A DNA stretch of 64,000 bases from Ardenticatenaceae bacterium (GTDB taxonomy: Bacteria; Chloroflexota; Anaerolineae; Promineifilales; Promineifilaceae): NCBI GenBank assembly GCA_020634435.1, contig JACKBS010000005.1, positions 951,546-1,015,545 on the forward strand, written 5' to 3'. Every line of letters begins with the position of its first letter. The first letter of the stretch is position 1. Position numbers and translations under genes: made by a program. The notes below the pieces were generated by a model. The model was given only the letters and a program-made list of their open reading frames with translations, made no database searches and was not told the DNA's origin. Of this stretch, positions 51,695-59,354 are shown in pieces.

Positions 51695-52414
51695 CTAATT
51701 ATCATCGGGCAAAAAGGCATACCCTTTGCGCCGCTTAGAAAACACGTAACGCGGTCCGCCTTTGACCTCAATTTTGCTACGCAGGCGGTGAACATACACC
51801 CGCAGTCGGTCCTCATCGGCAAAGTCGGTATCGGCTGGCCACAGGCGGCGCAGTAGAAAATCTGTGTTGACGATTTTGCCTTTTTGGCGCATGAGGATGT
51901 AGAGCAGCTTGGCTTCAGTGGGTGTGAGGTTCACTTCGTTGCCTTTGACAACGGCCGTTAACTTGGCAAAGTTCACCGACAAATCCTCATCTACCTGCAC
52001 AAATGGCGCAAGCGGATAGGCAAACTGGCCAATGGTGCGCAGCACACGGCGCACGCGGGCCAGCAATTCCCCCGATTTAACGGGCTTGTTCATGTAATCT
52101 TCGGCGTAGCGGTCAATGGCTTCGACGATGGTGCTGGTTTCTTCAACGGCCGTTAGCATGATAATCGGTAAGTCGCTGAACTGAAGCACGCGCTCACACA
52201 ATTCCAGGCCGTCCATGCCCATCGGCATGTTGATGTCGAACAGCCCAAGATGCGGCAGCCCTTCATTTTCCATGAGTTCCAGGGCTTGCTCGCCAGATTC
52301 GGCCGTCATCACCTGAAATCCGTGGTGCATCAATGTGGAACGAACAATTTCCAGGATGGAAATACTGTCGTCTACAACCATGATCCGGTAAGCTTCCGGG
52401 GCAAAACTGTCCAT
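51695..52414 (-). CDS. Orphan response regulator B (winged-helix)
   Basis: 239 residues. Receiver with DDSIS, phospho-Asp in LGLFDINMPMGMDGLEL and Lys in YMNKPVKSGEL; wHTH with VNLTPTEAKLLYILMRQKGK and KRRKGYAFLPDDN. Paralog of regulator A; both share the same linker style and the LTAV/EE segment after the phosphorylation site. A tandem duplication is likely. Confidence 0.93.
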   Translation of the reverse strand: MDSFAPEAYRIMVVDDSISILEIVRSTLMHHGFQVMTAESGEQALELMENEGLPHLGLFDINMPMGMDGLELCERVLQFSDLPIIMLTAVEETSTIVEAIDRYAEDYMNKPVKSGELLARVRRVLRTIGQFAYPLAPFVQVDEDLSVNFAKLTAVVKGNEVNLTPTEAKLLYILMRQKGKIVNTDFLLRRLWPADTDFADEDRLRVYVHRLRSKIEVKGGPRYVFSKRRKGYAFLPDDN

Positions 52415-52541
52415 TTGTGTTGTCCAGATAGATGGATAAAATTAAAGGTACTGGGTTATTGTAGCAAACCCGCGGCTTGAATTCCAAATTGGCGATCGTG
52501 CAGCCAAAATTAAGTTTATAACTATTTCAGGATAATTGCAT

Positions 52542-53327
52542 ATGTTGCTGGTTTATCTGGGGATTGCCTGGTTTTTTGGTCTCTGGTTGGCCTCGGTGGT
52601 GACGCTGGATTGGTGGCTCTGGCTGGCGCTAGGGGTTATTGGGTTGGTAACGGCCGTTCTCCTGCGTCGCCGCCAAAAATTCGGCTGGGGTCTGGCCTGT
52701 GTGGGCGTGTTGGCCTTGGGTGGGATGCGGTATGCAACGGCCGTACCCATCATCAACGCACAGCATATTGCCTACTACAACGGCAGCCGCAGCGTCACCA
52801 TCACCGGGTTGGTGATGGCTGAACCAGACGTGAGTGACGGCTTTGTGAACTTGCGTGTGGAGGTAGACAGCATCCAGGTGAGCGGCGGCGCGCAGCTGCC
52901 CATGCAGGGCACCGTGCAGGTGCAAACCTACCGCTTCCCGGTCATCAACTACGGCAGCCGCCTGCGTGTGACGGGCATTCTGGAAACGCCACCCGAAGGC
53001 GAAACCTTTAGCTACCGCGCTTACCTCGCCCGCCAGGGCATCCACAGCCTCATGTCTTTGCCCAACGTCACCGTGCTGGCCGAAAATGAAGGCAGTCCGC
53101 TCTACCGGGCTATCTTTGCCTTCAAAAGTCGCGCCCAGACCACCATTGCCCAACTCATTCCTGAGCCTCAGGCGGCGCTGCTCACTGGCATTCTGCTGGG
53201 CAACGATAACGGCCTGCCACCCGACCTCAGCGACGATTTTCGCCTCACTGGCATGACGCACATCATCGCCATCTCTGGTCAGATGCTAAACCAAACTTAC
53301 TCTCGTTTGATTTGCTGGGGGAGCTAA
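52542..53327 (+). pseudogene. comEC: comEC, 5' portion interrupted by an integrated element
   Basis: The first 246 codons encode the N-terminus of ComEC/Rec2, the DNA-uptake channel: two or three membrane helices (about 1-66), the DUF4131 OB-like region (about 70-175), and the beginning of the competence domain, ending HIIAISG at 53279. Family members continue with a conserved membrane domain of several hundred residues. Here 15 unrelated codons and a stop follow, as the element begins. ATG 52542 has AGGA upstream. The remainder should lie beyond the right end of the element, outside the window. Uptake should fail unless the element excises. Confidence 0.92.
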
Positions 53328-55050
53328 CATGGCTGTCTTCTCCTCTTTCAGCTTTTGTCCCGCCATTTGACTGCCCATTGTTTGAATTATCTTCCTCTTT
53401 TGGGTCATCGAGGGTAATTGTTTTACGAATCGCTCCCTCCATTTGGAACACGCCTTTTTCAGAATCAACCCAAATTACGTCTATAATTAACGTGATTATT
53501 TTTCTCTTCAATTTGAAAGGTACTTCGCTTGGCTTTTTCCCGTTTCTTTTTGCGTCATCAATCGCTTTTTTAAGAAGGTTCAATGTCGCTAGTAAAACTT
53601 CTTTTTTGTCTTCAGCCAATTGGCTTTGTTCAAGTTTATGCTTAATCTCCTCCAGGGACTTTTTAAAGGTCTCATAACGCTTTCTAATATCCAGCATTTT
53701 TTCTTCAAACTCATCAAGGGTGTAAATGTCACGCTGATAAGCCGCTTCAAACTTCTCCCGTTCAACCATCAATTCAGAAATTTGTTTCTCAATGAATTCT
53801 ATTTGTTCCTGGTAACCAAACAATTCTCCTTCTTGAAGTCTTTCATCATATCGTTTTAGAAGCAGCTCAGGCTCGTAGATAACACTTTCTATTTCTTCCC
53901 AAACACGTTCTTCAATTATTTCAGCCAGTATATAGGGGGAAAGGCAAGATGTTCCAAGACCTCTCGCTTTATTCGAGTTACGAGAATTACAAGCATAGTA
54001 ACGAAGCCGCGTATTCTTTGTTCCGCCAATGATCGTAATCATGGAGTATTCTCGACATATCGCGCATCTCATGAGACCACCTGCAAGCAGCCAATTCCTC
54101 TTCTTTGAGTTACGCAAAGATCGCTTTGCATTTTTCTTCATCACTTCCATAGCCATTTCCCATTCTTCAGGGGAGACAATTGCTGGTACATCGACCCGAA
54201 TCCATTCCTCTTTTGGTCTTAGACGCATAACTTGTTTAGGTTTTCCGTTCTCCGTATATTCTCCAGTCTTTACTCCACGATGTTTGTTGGCGTAGAAAAC
54301 ACCCTTGTATACCGGTGACTTAACTAATTGGTACAACGTCGCAGGCGACCAAAATCCTGGCTTAAATCGAGTAGGAATTCCCTGCGCATTCATATCCTTC
54401 GCAATCTGATGTAAGGTGCGGCCATGGTAAATTAGCTGCTCATATATCCATCTCATGACTTTAGATTCTTCTGGATGAAATGAATAGCGGCTGTCTTTTG
54501 TAATGACGTATCCATATCGTGGTCGCTTGGCAGTGATCTTTCCGGACATCGCTTTGTGTTTGTTGCCTAAGATCATCCTTTCTTTCGCTTTCCGCATTTC
54601 CTCTTGGGCCATGTAACCCCGAACGTATCGTTCTAAAGCAGAGCCGGGATTGATATAAAAGTGTATGTCGATGTTTCGGCGAGAAAATTCTTCCAGCAGG
54701 AAACCTTGCTGCCAATCTGCATTTCTGGATAATCTATCGATGTCTTCCAAGATAAGATGCATGGCACGGGGCTTTGTTTTTACCTCATATAGCAGTTTGA
54801 GTAGTGCCGGACGGTGTTCAAATTCAAAGCCTGTGTAACCATCATCAAAAAAAATAAGTTCAAAAGGAATTCGTAAATCATCTCTTTCGGCAGTCATGTG
54901 GACAGTCTGAATTTGCCTAGAGAAACTGGTACCTTCTTCTACCTGTCGCTCCGAAGAGGCTCTTAAATAGGCGTAGGCATCTGCACCTAATGGGTTTCCT
55001 AAATAGCCTCGCGTGGCGTATTTGGCAAACTCTTTTTTAAGATCGTTCAT
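53263..55050 (-). CDS. Large serine recombinase (integrase) of the element
   Basis: 595 residues. Catalytic domain (about 25-165) with nucleophile Ser in YLRASSERQ and EDIDRLSRNADW; recombinase domain (about 175-290, RYGYVITKDSRYSFHPEESK); zinc ribbon with CAIC and two later Cys (about 325-370); long coiled coil (about 405-490) that controls synapsis and direction. Integrates and, with a partner, excises the element. The start has GAGGAG 8 nt upstream. Its last four codons and stop (53263-53277) lie in comEC, so the natural C-terminus in the excised circle must differ. AT-rich composition and no ACGGCCGT motif mark it as foreign. Confidence 0.96.
   Translation of the reverse strand: MNDLKKEFAKYATRGYLGNPLGADAYAYLRASSERQVEEGTSFSRQIQTVHMTAERDDLRIPFELIFFDDGYTGFEFEHRPALLKLLYEVKTKPRAMHLILEDIDRLSRNADWQQGFLLEEFSRRNIDIHFYINPGSALERYVRGYMAQEEMRKAKERMILGNKHKAMSGKITAKRPRYGYVITKDSRYSFHPEESKVMRWIYEQLIYHGRTLHQIAKDMNAQGIPTRFKPGFWSPATLYQLVKSPVYKGVFYANKHRGVKTGEYTENGKPKQVMRLRPKEEWIRVDVPAIVSPEEWEMAMEVMKKNAKRSLRNSKKRNWLLAGGLMRCAICREYSMITIIGGTKNTRLRYYACNSRNSNKARGLGTSCLSPYILAEIIEERVWEEIESVIYEPELLLKRYDERLQEGELFGYQEQIEFIEKQISELMVEREKFEAAYQRDIYTLDEFEEKMLDIRKRYETFKKSLEEIKHKLEQSQLAEDKKEVLLATLNLLKKAIDDAKRNGKKPSEVPFKLKRKIITLIIDVIWVDSEKGVFQMEGAIRKTITLDDPKEEDNSNNGQSNGGTKAERGEDSHVSSPSKSNESKFGLASDQRWR
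53266..53290. other. Left attachment site (attL) in comEC
   Basis: ComEC coding similarity ends at the ISG codons (53271-53279), and the sequence becomes AT-rich and unrelated after about 53280. The exact crossover bases cannot be fixed without the right end. Confidence 0.75.
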
Positions 55051-55123
55051 AGTTGTTACTCCTCAGTAGAGTTGTTTCTCTGTTTACGATGGGAAGAGAA
55101 AGGTTTTAAATCACTTGATGTAT

Positions 55124-55143
55124 TATAGTGTAATATAGTGTAA
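55124..55143. repeat. Tandem TATAGTGTAA repeats ahead of the excisionase-like gene
   Basis: Two exact 10-bp direct copies, 55124-55133 and 55134-55143, followed by the partial copy CATAATG at the start codon. One helical turn apart, so they could bind a regulator cooperatively in the divergent promoter between recombinase and this gene. Confidence 0.7.
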
Positions 55144-55147
55144 CATA

Positions 55148-55369
55148 ATGGAATTGGATGACAAGAATAATCCTGATGTTCAAACCTGGTTCACAGTAGC
55201 TGAAGCCGCTGCCTACATCAGGGTGACCAGACAAACAATCTATCGCTATATGGATGAAGGCTTACTACCCTATTACGTTTTGAAGTCAGGGGGTGGTCGA
55301 AGGGTTAACCGTACCGACCTAGACGGACTGCTCGAGTCCCCGTCAGAATCAATTAACGAGGACTCATGA
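55148..55369 (+). CDS. Excisionase-like helix-turn-helix protein
   Basis: 73 residues. A MerR/Xis-type winged helix: FTVAEAAAYIRVTRQTIYRY then the wing GGGRRVNRTDLDGLL. Divergent from the recombinase gene and next to the element end, where a recombination directionality factor or a repressor would be. No ribosome-binding site; start possibly leaderless. It could be a regulator rather than an excisionase. Confidence 0.8.
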   Translation: MELDDKNNPDVQTWFTVAEAAAYIRVTRQTIYRYMDEGLLPYYVLKSGGGRRVNRTDLDGLLESPSESINEDS

Positions 55370-55380
55370 ACACAGCAAAA

Positions 55381-55569
55381 TCAAATTAACTTGTGATGGC
55401 TTTTGTCATGAAAGAGTGACTTGGGTTTCCTTTTCTTTCTGCCACTATGGAGATGCGAGGCCGAATCTTTCCCATATTCCTCCAAGAGAAAATCAATCAA
55501 CAGATCCAGAGCTGCTGACATACGAGCGGAGGCTAATTGCTTCTTACCAATGTTTATCTCTTTTTCCAT
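55381..55569 (-). CDS. Small basic protein of the element
   Basis: 62 residues, not recognised. A helical N-terminal part (about 1-32, AARMSAALDLLIDFLLEEY-like) and a basic tail with RKKRKPK and several His. AGGAG lies 5 nt upstream of the ATG, which supports a real gene. Downstream of the DnaC-like gene on the same strand; may be a small DNA-binding or accessory protein. Confidence 0.6.
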   Translation of the reverse strand: MEKEINIGKKQLASARMSAALDLLIDFLLEEYGKDSASHLHSGRKKRKPKSLFHDKSHHKLI

Positions 55570-55629
55570 AGGTTCTCCTTTTACGATTTCAAGTGATACA
55601 AAGCGATAGTTCCTAAAGTGTTATTCAGC

Positions 55630-56454
55630 CTATTGCTTTAATGTTGCAACACGTCCCCCAGCAATCGGCCGGTAATCACGGACACCTGTGATGTCTATCA
55701 TGTACCCTTCTGGCACCATTTCCAGTAGCCTGGACCAGGTTGCCCCACCCAGGAAAGCGGCCAATTCATTCAACCGGTAATTAGAAGTTAAAATCACGCT
55801 CAGCTTCTGTCGATAGCAGTAGTTAATCAGGTCATAATAGCGGGTCCGAATTTCAGGGGCTTGTTCTGTAGACCGAATAAAGGGCAGTGAGCCTTCTCGC
55901 CCCGCATCGTCAATCAAGATCACCCGCGGCTTACCCAACTGCTCAGAAAAAAGAAACCTATCCAGGCTAAACTCGGATTCAGACTGCATTAGCATCCACT
56001 CCCTGGCTGAACGCAGTTTACCTGCGGGGTAGATACAGAGTTCCTGGGCCTGCCCCACTTCATTTAGCGTCATAATGCCACGGCCGTAAAACAGCGCCTC
56101 AGCGATAGTGGTTTTCCCGTTGCCGAAACCAGAAAAGTGATGTGACCCAATCGGTCGCCACTGTTTCCCCTCATGAACCTGCATCTCTTTGGATCCTACT
56201 GCCCCAGAGGTAATCACAAAAGATTGTCCAGGATGCTCTTGCGCCGTAGACAGCCACTGCTTGGCCAGCTCAATTGCCTGATGCAGCAGCGCCTGTTCAC
56301 TGTATTCAATCCATTGCTTGCCATCGGCTTGAATATTGCCGTTAGGCATTTCCAGTCGCACCAATGAGGCTAAATGCTCAAACCGTAATGAGGTGAGGCC
56401 AGTGGCCTCATAGACCAACTCTTTGGTGAGTTTGGCATCCGCGCCAATTGTCAT
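55630..56454 (-). CDS. DnaC/IstB-like ATPase (putative helicase loader)
   Basis: 274 residues. P-loop GFGNGKTTIAEALFYG with Walker A GNGKT, Walker B VILIDDAGRE, sensor-1-like VILTSNYRLNELAAFLG, and C-terminal WSRLLEMVPEGYMIDITG, all as in DnaC/IstB AAA proteins. About 110 residues precede the P-loop. No istA or other transposase gene is nearby, so it is more likely a replication loader than an IS21 helper. It follows the initiator-like gene and probably acts with it. Confidence 0.82.
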   Translation of the reverse strand: MTIGADAKLTKELVYEATGLTSLRFEHLASLVRLEMPNGNIQADGKQWIEYSEQALLHQAIELAKQWLSTAQEHPGQSFVITSGAVGSKEMQVHEGKQWRPIGSHHFSGFGNGKTTIAEALFYGRGIMTLNEVGQAQELCIYPAGKLRSAREWMLMQSESEFSLDRFLFSEQLGKPRVILIDDAGREGSLPFIRSTEQAPEIRTRYYDLINYCYRQKLSVILTSNYRLNELAAFLGGATWSRLLEMVPEGYMIDITGVRDYRPIAGGRVATLKQ

Positions 56455-56539
56455 TCTTCTCAAAAACACGCTTATTTACTTTCTCCTTATTGCACCGTGC
56501 CTAACTGCCTGTGATCAACACAATCGGCACAGTCTCCTT

Positions 56540-57421
56540 TCAAAATCTGCCCCCGATCAGCGGCGGTGTGGGCACCAAACCAATAGAGGCAGCCATGGTA
56601 TTGGGCAGGCTGTGTCCCTGTCCGTTTTTGTATTCCCCAGGTACCCGCTTGCGCTCATACCAATCCAGAATGCCACGTGCATTATTGGGCTTATAGCCAG
56701 CCGCCAGCCATTCGGCCGTTACTTGGGCCAGCAGGTCTACGTCAGGCTGCTCCCCCAGCCGCTCGGCAATAAGCGGCCAAACCTGTTTTCGCGGATACTT
56801 CTCTAAGGCCTGTCGCCATGCCTGAATGGCCGGATGGGTCGCCGTAATCGCGCTCCCCTTAGAATTTTTTACCCCTTGAGAAAGAAAGGATGGCTGGTGT
56901 GCGGTGTCCTTCTTTGTGCTCTTTTTTGGGCTCATCTTTGTAGAGAAGGAATTGCAGCTTTCCGACATTTCCGGGTATTGCAGTTTTTCTGCATTACCCG
57001 GCGAATGAAGGATTTCTGCAATAGATAGCTCTTGCAGTTTGACCAGTAAAAATGACTCATTCAATTCGTACCAGGTCAGTCGTTCCCGATCCGTCCAGTA
57101 CAAAATGAAGTTCTCCAAACGAAGTTTTGCTTTTTCCGTGCCCTGGCGAATTTTGCTGCCCAGGCGGCGGCGTGCTGTTTCAAACTCCGTTCGCGAAAAG
57201 CCCAGTTCTTCTTGCCAACTATCCCCCGACCGGTAATGGAGATGATCACAAGGGGCGCTGAACTTGTAAAACGGCTGGCAGCCATTGTTTTCCCAGCGGT
57301 AAATCATTTGCTGCAACAGTAGTGAAGCGAGAACGCTGCCCGTTATCTGGTTAAGCAGGGGGTAATAGGCAATGGTTCTACCCAATCCCTCAGCTGAAAG
57401 AACTGCACCGTCGAATGTCAT
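56540..57421 (-). CDS. Replication-initiator-like winged-helix protein of the element
   Basis: 293 residues. The first 110 residues have the layout of phage/plasmid replication organisers: VLASLLLQQMIYRWENNGCQ followed by SWQEELGFSRTEFETARRRL. A hydrophilic linker leads to a C-terminal domain (about 195-260, AIQAWRQALEKYPRKQVWPL, NARGILDWYERKR) that resembles the DnaD-like end. ATG overlaps the stop of the small upstream gene by 4 nt. Assignment rests on pattern and on the adjoining DnaC-like gene. Confidence 0.65.
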   Translation of the reverse strand: MTFDGAVLSAEGLGRTIAYYPLLNQITGSVLASLLLQQMIYRWENNGCQPFYKFSAPCDHLHYRSGDSWQEELGFSRTEFETARRRLGSKIRQGTEKAKLRLENFILYWTDRERLTWYELNESFLLVKLQELSIAEILHSPGNAEKLQYPEMSESCNSFSTKMSPKKSTKKDTAHQPSFLSQGVKNSKGSAITATHPAIQAWRQALEKYPRKQVWPLIAERLGEQPDVDLLAQVTAEWLAAGYKPNNARGILDWYERKRVPGEYKNGQGHSLPNTMAASIGLVPTPPLIGGRF

Positions 57422-57678
57422 ATCGTATTCGAACCTACTCCTAAACTGGACGGTCGCAGGCCGGTGCGGGAAACGCCAGTCCGGTAACGCACCGCCGGAT
57501 TGGGCAGCCTATCAGTCTCTTCATCTAGCGGGACGAGAATGTCCAGGTCGCGGGCTTTTTCAAATATCAAGATGCGCACCGCATCGCTCAACGTCCGCTG
57601 CATGGCAAAGCCCACCTCGCCCAGCAGCTTCTTTTCAGCCGCTGTACAGCGCACTACAATCCGTTCTTCTCGACTCAT
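57418..57678 (-). CDS. Small ribbon-helix-helix-like protein
   Basis: 86 residues. The N-terminal half RIVVRCTAAEKKLLGEVGFAMQRTLSDAVR fits a ribbon-helix-helix or MobC-like DNA-binding pattern (strand, then two helices). AGGAG lies 6 nt upstream; 4-nt overlap with the initiator-like gene. Could be a copy or transfer regulator. Confidence 0.65.
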   Translation of the reverse strand: MSREERIVVRCTAAEKKLLGEVGFAMQRTLSDAVRILIFEKARDLDILVPLDEETDRLPNPAVRYRTGVSRTGLRPSSLGVGSNTI

Positions 57679-57840
57679 CGTTTACTCCTTTTTTTGTGTG
57701 AGAATAAAACTGCCCCGTGATGGGGGCGTCCATCGCGGGGCAGTGTAAACGACTTTGTTACGGGTTGGGTGCACATTGTGTTTCATTCACTGAATGATGC
57801 ACGAAATGGTTCACTCACCTATTTACAAGACCCATTTTCG

Positions 57841-58590
57841 TCAATGCACATCGCCTTCGTAACGATGATCATACCAACGCTCACATAAAACAGGGGCATA
57901 CTTCTTCACCGTGGCCATAGCCACATTGTTATCCTGACAAGCCTGCTTTAAGGTTATTTCCACTCTTTTGCGCGTCAGATGCTGGCGACGGTATGCCACC
58001 AGATTTTTCAAGCTGAGCAGCGTATCGATGCGTGGACCATACTTCCTCTCCGGCATAGGCTTCTCCACCTCAACTGGCGGCGATAGCTGCTCACATGTGT
58101 AGCCAATCTTCTCCATCTTGCGCACATAGATAGGCATCAGATTATCAACGGTCAATAAATCATTCGGGACAGCCCCACCATTCCAACCATAGGTCACCGT
58201 CAGCAGCACCGTATTCTCAATGGTTACGGCAAAGACAAAATGCCCCAGGACGGCCGTTTCCCGCATTTTAGGCCACAGCCAGGAAAGGGATTTTTCTAAC
58301 CGCTTCATGCGTAGGAATTCTGACGCCTGCGCCTCCCGGGCCAAAATGCCATTAACGGTATGGACAATTTCCTCATCCCATTGGTTGATGTGCGCCTCCA
58401 AACCAACGGTGAGCGGATCATCCAAATAATGAACAAACCGTGGGGGGACAAGCGGTTGGCCCAGGAGCAGCGAATCATATTGTTTCAGAAACTCCGTCAT
58501 GGTGTTCACCGCTTGGGACAGCTGGCAGTTTAGTAAAAATTCATACATTAACTGGGTTTTGACAACAAAGCCAAACAACTGAGAACGCAT
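57841..58590 (-). CDS. Hypothetical protein of the element
   Basis: 249 residues, not recognised. Largely alpha-helical and soluble, with WDEEIVHTVNGILAREAQAS and a C-terminal basic region where ETLKQACQDNNVAMATVKKY-like sequence suggests a helix-turn-helix. ATG 58590 has GGAG 10 nt upstream. Its C-terminus may bind DNA. Confidence 0.6.
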   Translation of the reverse strand: MRSQLFGFVVKTQLMYEFLLNCQLSQAVNTMTEFLKQYDSLLLGQPLVPPRFVHYLDDPLTVGLEAHINQWDEEIVHTVNGILAREAQASEFLRMKRLEKSLSWLWPKMRETAVLGHFVFAVTIENTVLLTVTYGWNGGAVPNDLLTVDNLMPIYVRKMEKIGYTCEQLSPPVEVEKPMPERKYGPRIDTLLSLKNLVAYRRQHLTRKRVEITLKQACQDNNVAMATVKKYAPVLCERWYDHRYEGDVH

Positions 58591-58666
58591 ACAAAATCTT
58601 CTCCAATCGGCGGGCCACAGCGTTTTTCCGCTATGGCCCGCCATTTACGCTTGAGATTTCCCGCAG

Positions 58667-59209
58667 CTAAAACAGATGGAAAACCTGCTGCAAAACGATC
58701 AAACAGATTAATGACGCTGACAAACCAAAGAACCAGAGGCTGGCACCACGGGCAAGCGAAAAGAAGAGATTTTCGCGCAGCCAAGCGATGGTCATCAGCT
58801 GAGGTGGATGAGCCTCATCAAAGCGGTGCACCTTCTGATGAAAAACGACCAGGCTGTGGTGCATGGGCCAACCAATAACAGCCACTACCTGTCGCCACCA
58901 GGAGCGTTTGCGGTCACTCCATCCAGCGACCCAGTGCTCGCTCTTCCAGAGGAGAAAAAGACCCTGTCCCAGGTAGACAAAAAAATGGAGATAACCCAGG
59001 TAGAAGGGAACATCTGGATATAAGGCGTCGGAAAAGTAAAAGAAAAGCGTGGCAAAAGCAGCAGCGAGTTCGGCCAGCTGGCGGGTAGCATTCAACATCC
59101 AGGCTGTCTGCACAATCGTTCGTTCTAGAGTAAAAAGTTCTTTTACCTCCTCATTCTGGAACATATGGATAAATGGATTAGGTGGTAGATGGTTCATAGA
59201 GTTCAACAT
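58667..59209 (-). CDS. Membrane protein of the element
   Basis: 180 residues. A short hydrophilic N-terminus, then helices at about 48-66, 70-88, and 155-178, with a Trp-rich loop (WVAGWSDRKRSWWRQVV). Not recognised. It lies directly downstream of the coupling protein gene; a transfer role is possible. The start is uncertain: the ORF opens at 59296, but an 11-bp inverted repeat occupies 59236-59278 and makes an internal start more likely. Confidence 0.6.
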   Translation of the reverse strand: MLNSMNHLPPNPFIHMFQNEEVKELFTLERTIVQTAWMLNATRQLAELAAAFATLFFYFSDALYPDVPFYLGYLHFFVYLGQGLFLLWKSEHWVAGWSDRKRSWWRQVVAVIGWPMHHSLVVFHQKVHRFDEAHPPQLMTIAWLRENLFFSLARGASLWFFGLSASLICLIVLQQVFHLF

Positions 59210-59235
59210 ATCCTTTTTGTAATTGTTCTTGGATT

Positions 59236-59278
59236 GAGCAGGCGGCACGCTTCCCTTTCCTGAGGAGGCCGCCTGCTC
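59236..59278. repeat. GAGCAGGCGGC inverted repeat
   Basis: 11-bp perfect arms at 59236-59246 and 59268-59278, 21 nt apart, no T-run. Lies between the coupling protein and membrane protein genes. Confidence 0.7.
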
Positions 59279-59354
59279 AAAAACGTGTTGACCCATTCCG
59301 CTAACTTACTTGCGAGTCAAGTCGTTTACGGCAAAGGTCTGTTCACCAATCTGG

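Noticed and set aside
55630..56454. IS21 IstB
   Set aside because: No istA or terminal repeats; the neighbour is an initiator-like gene.
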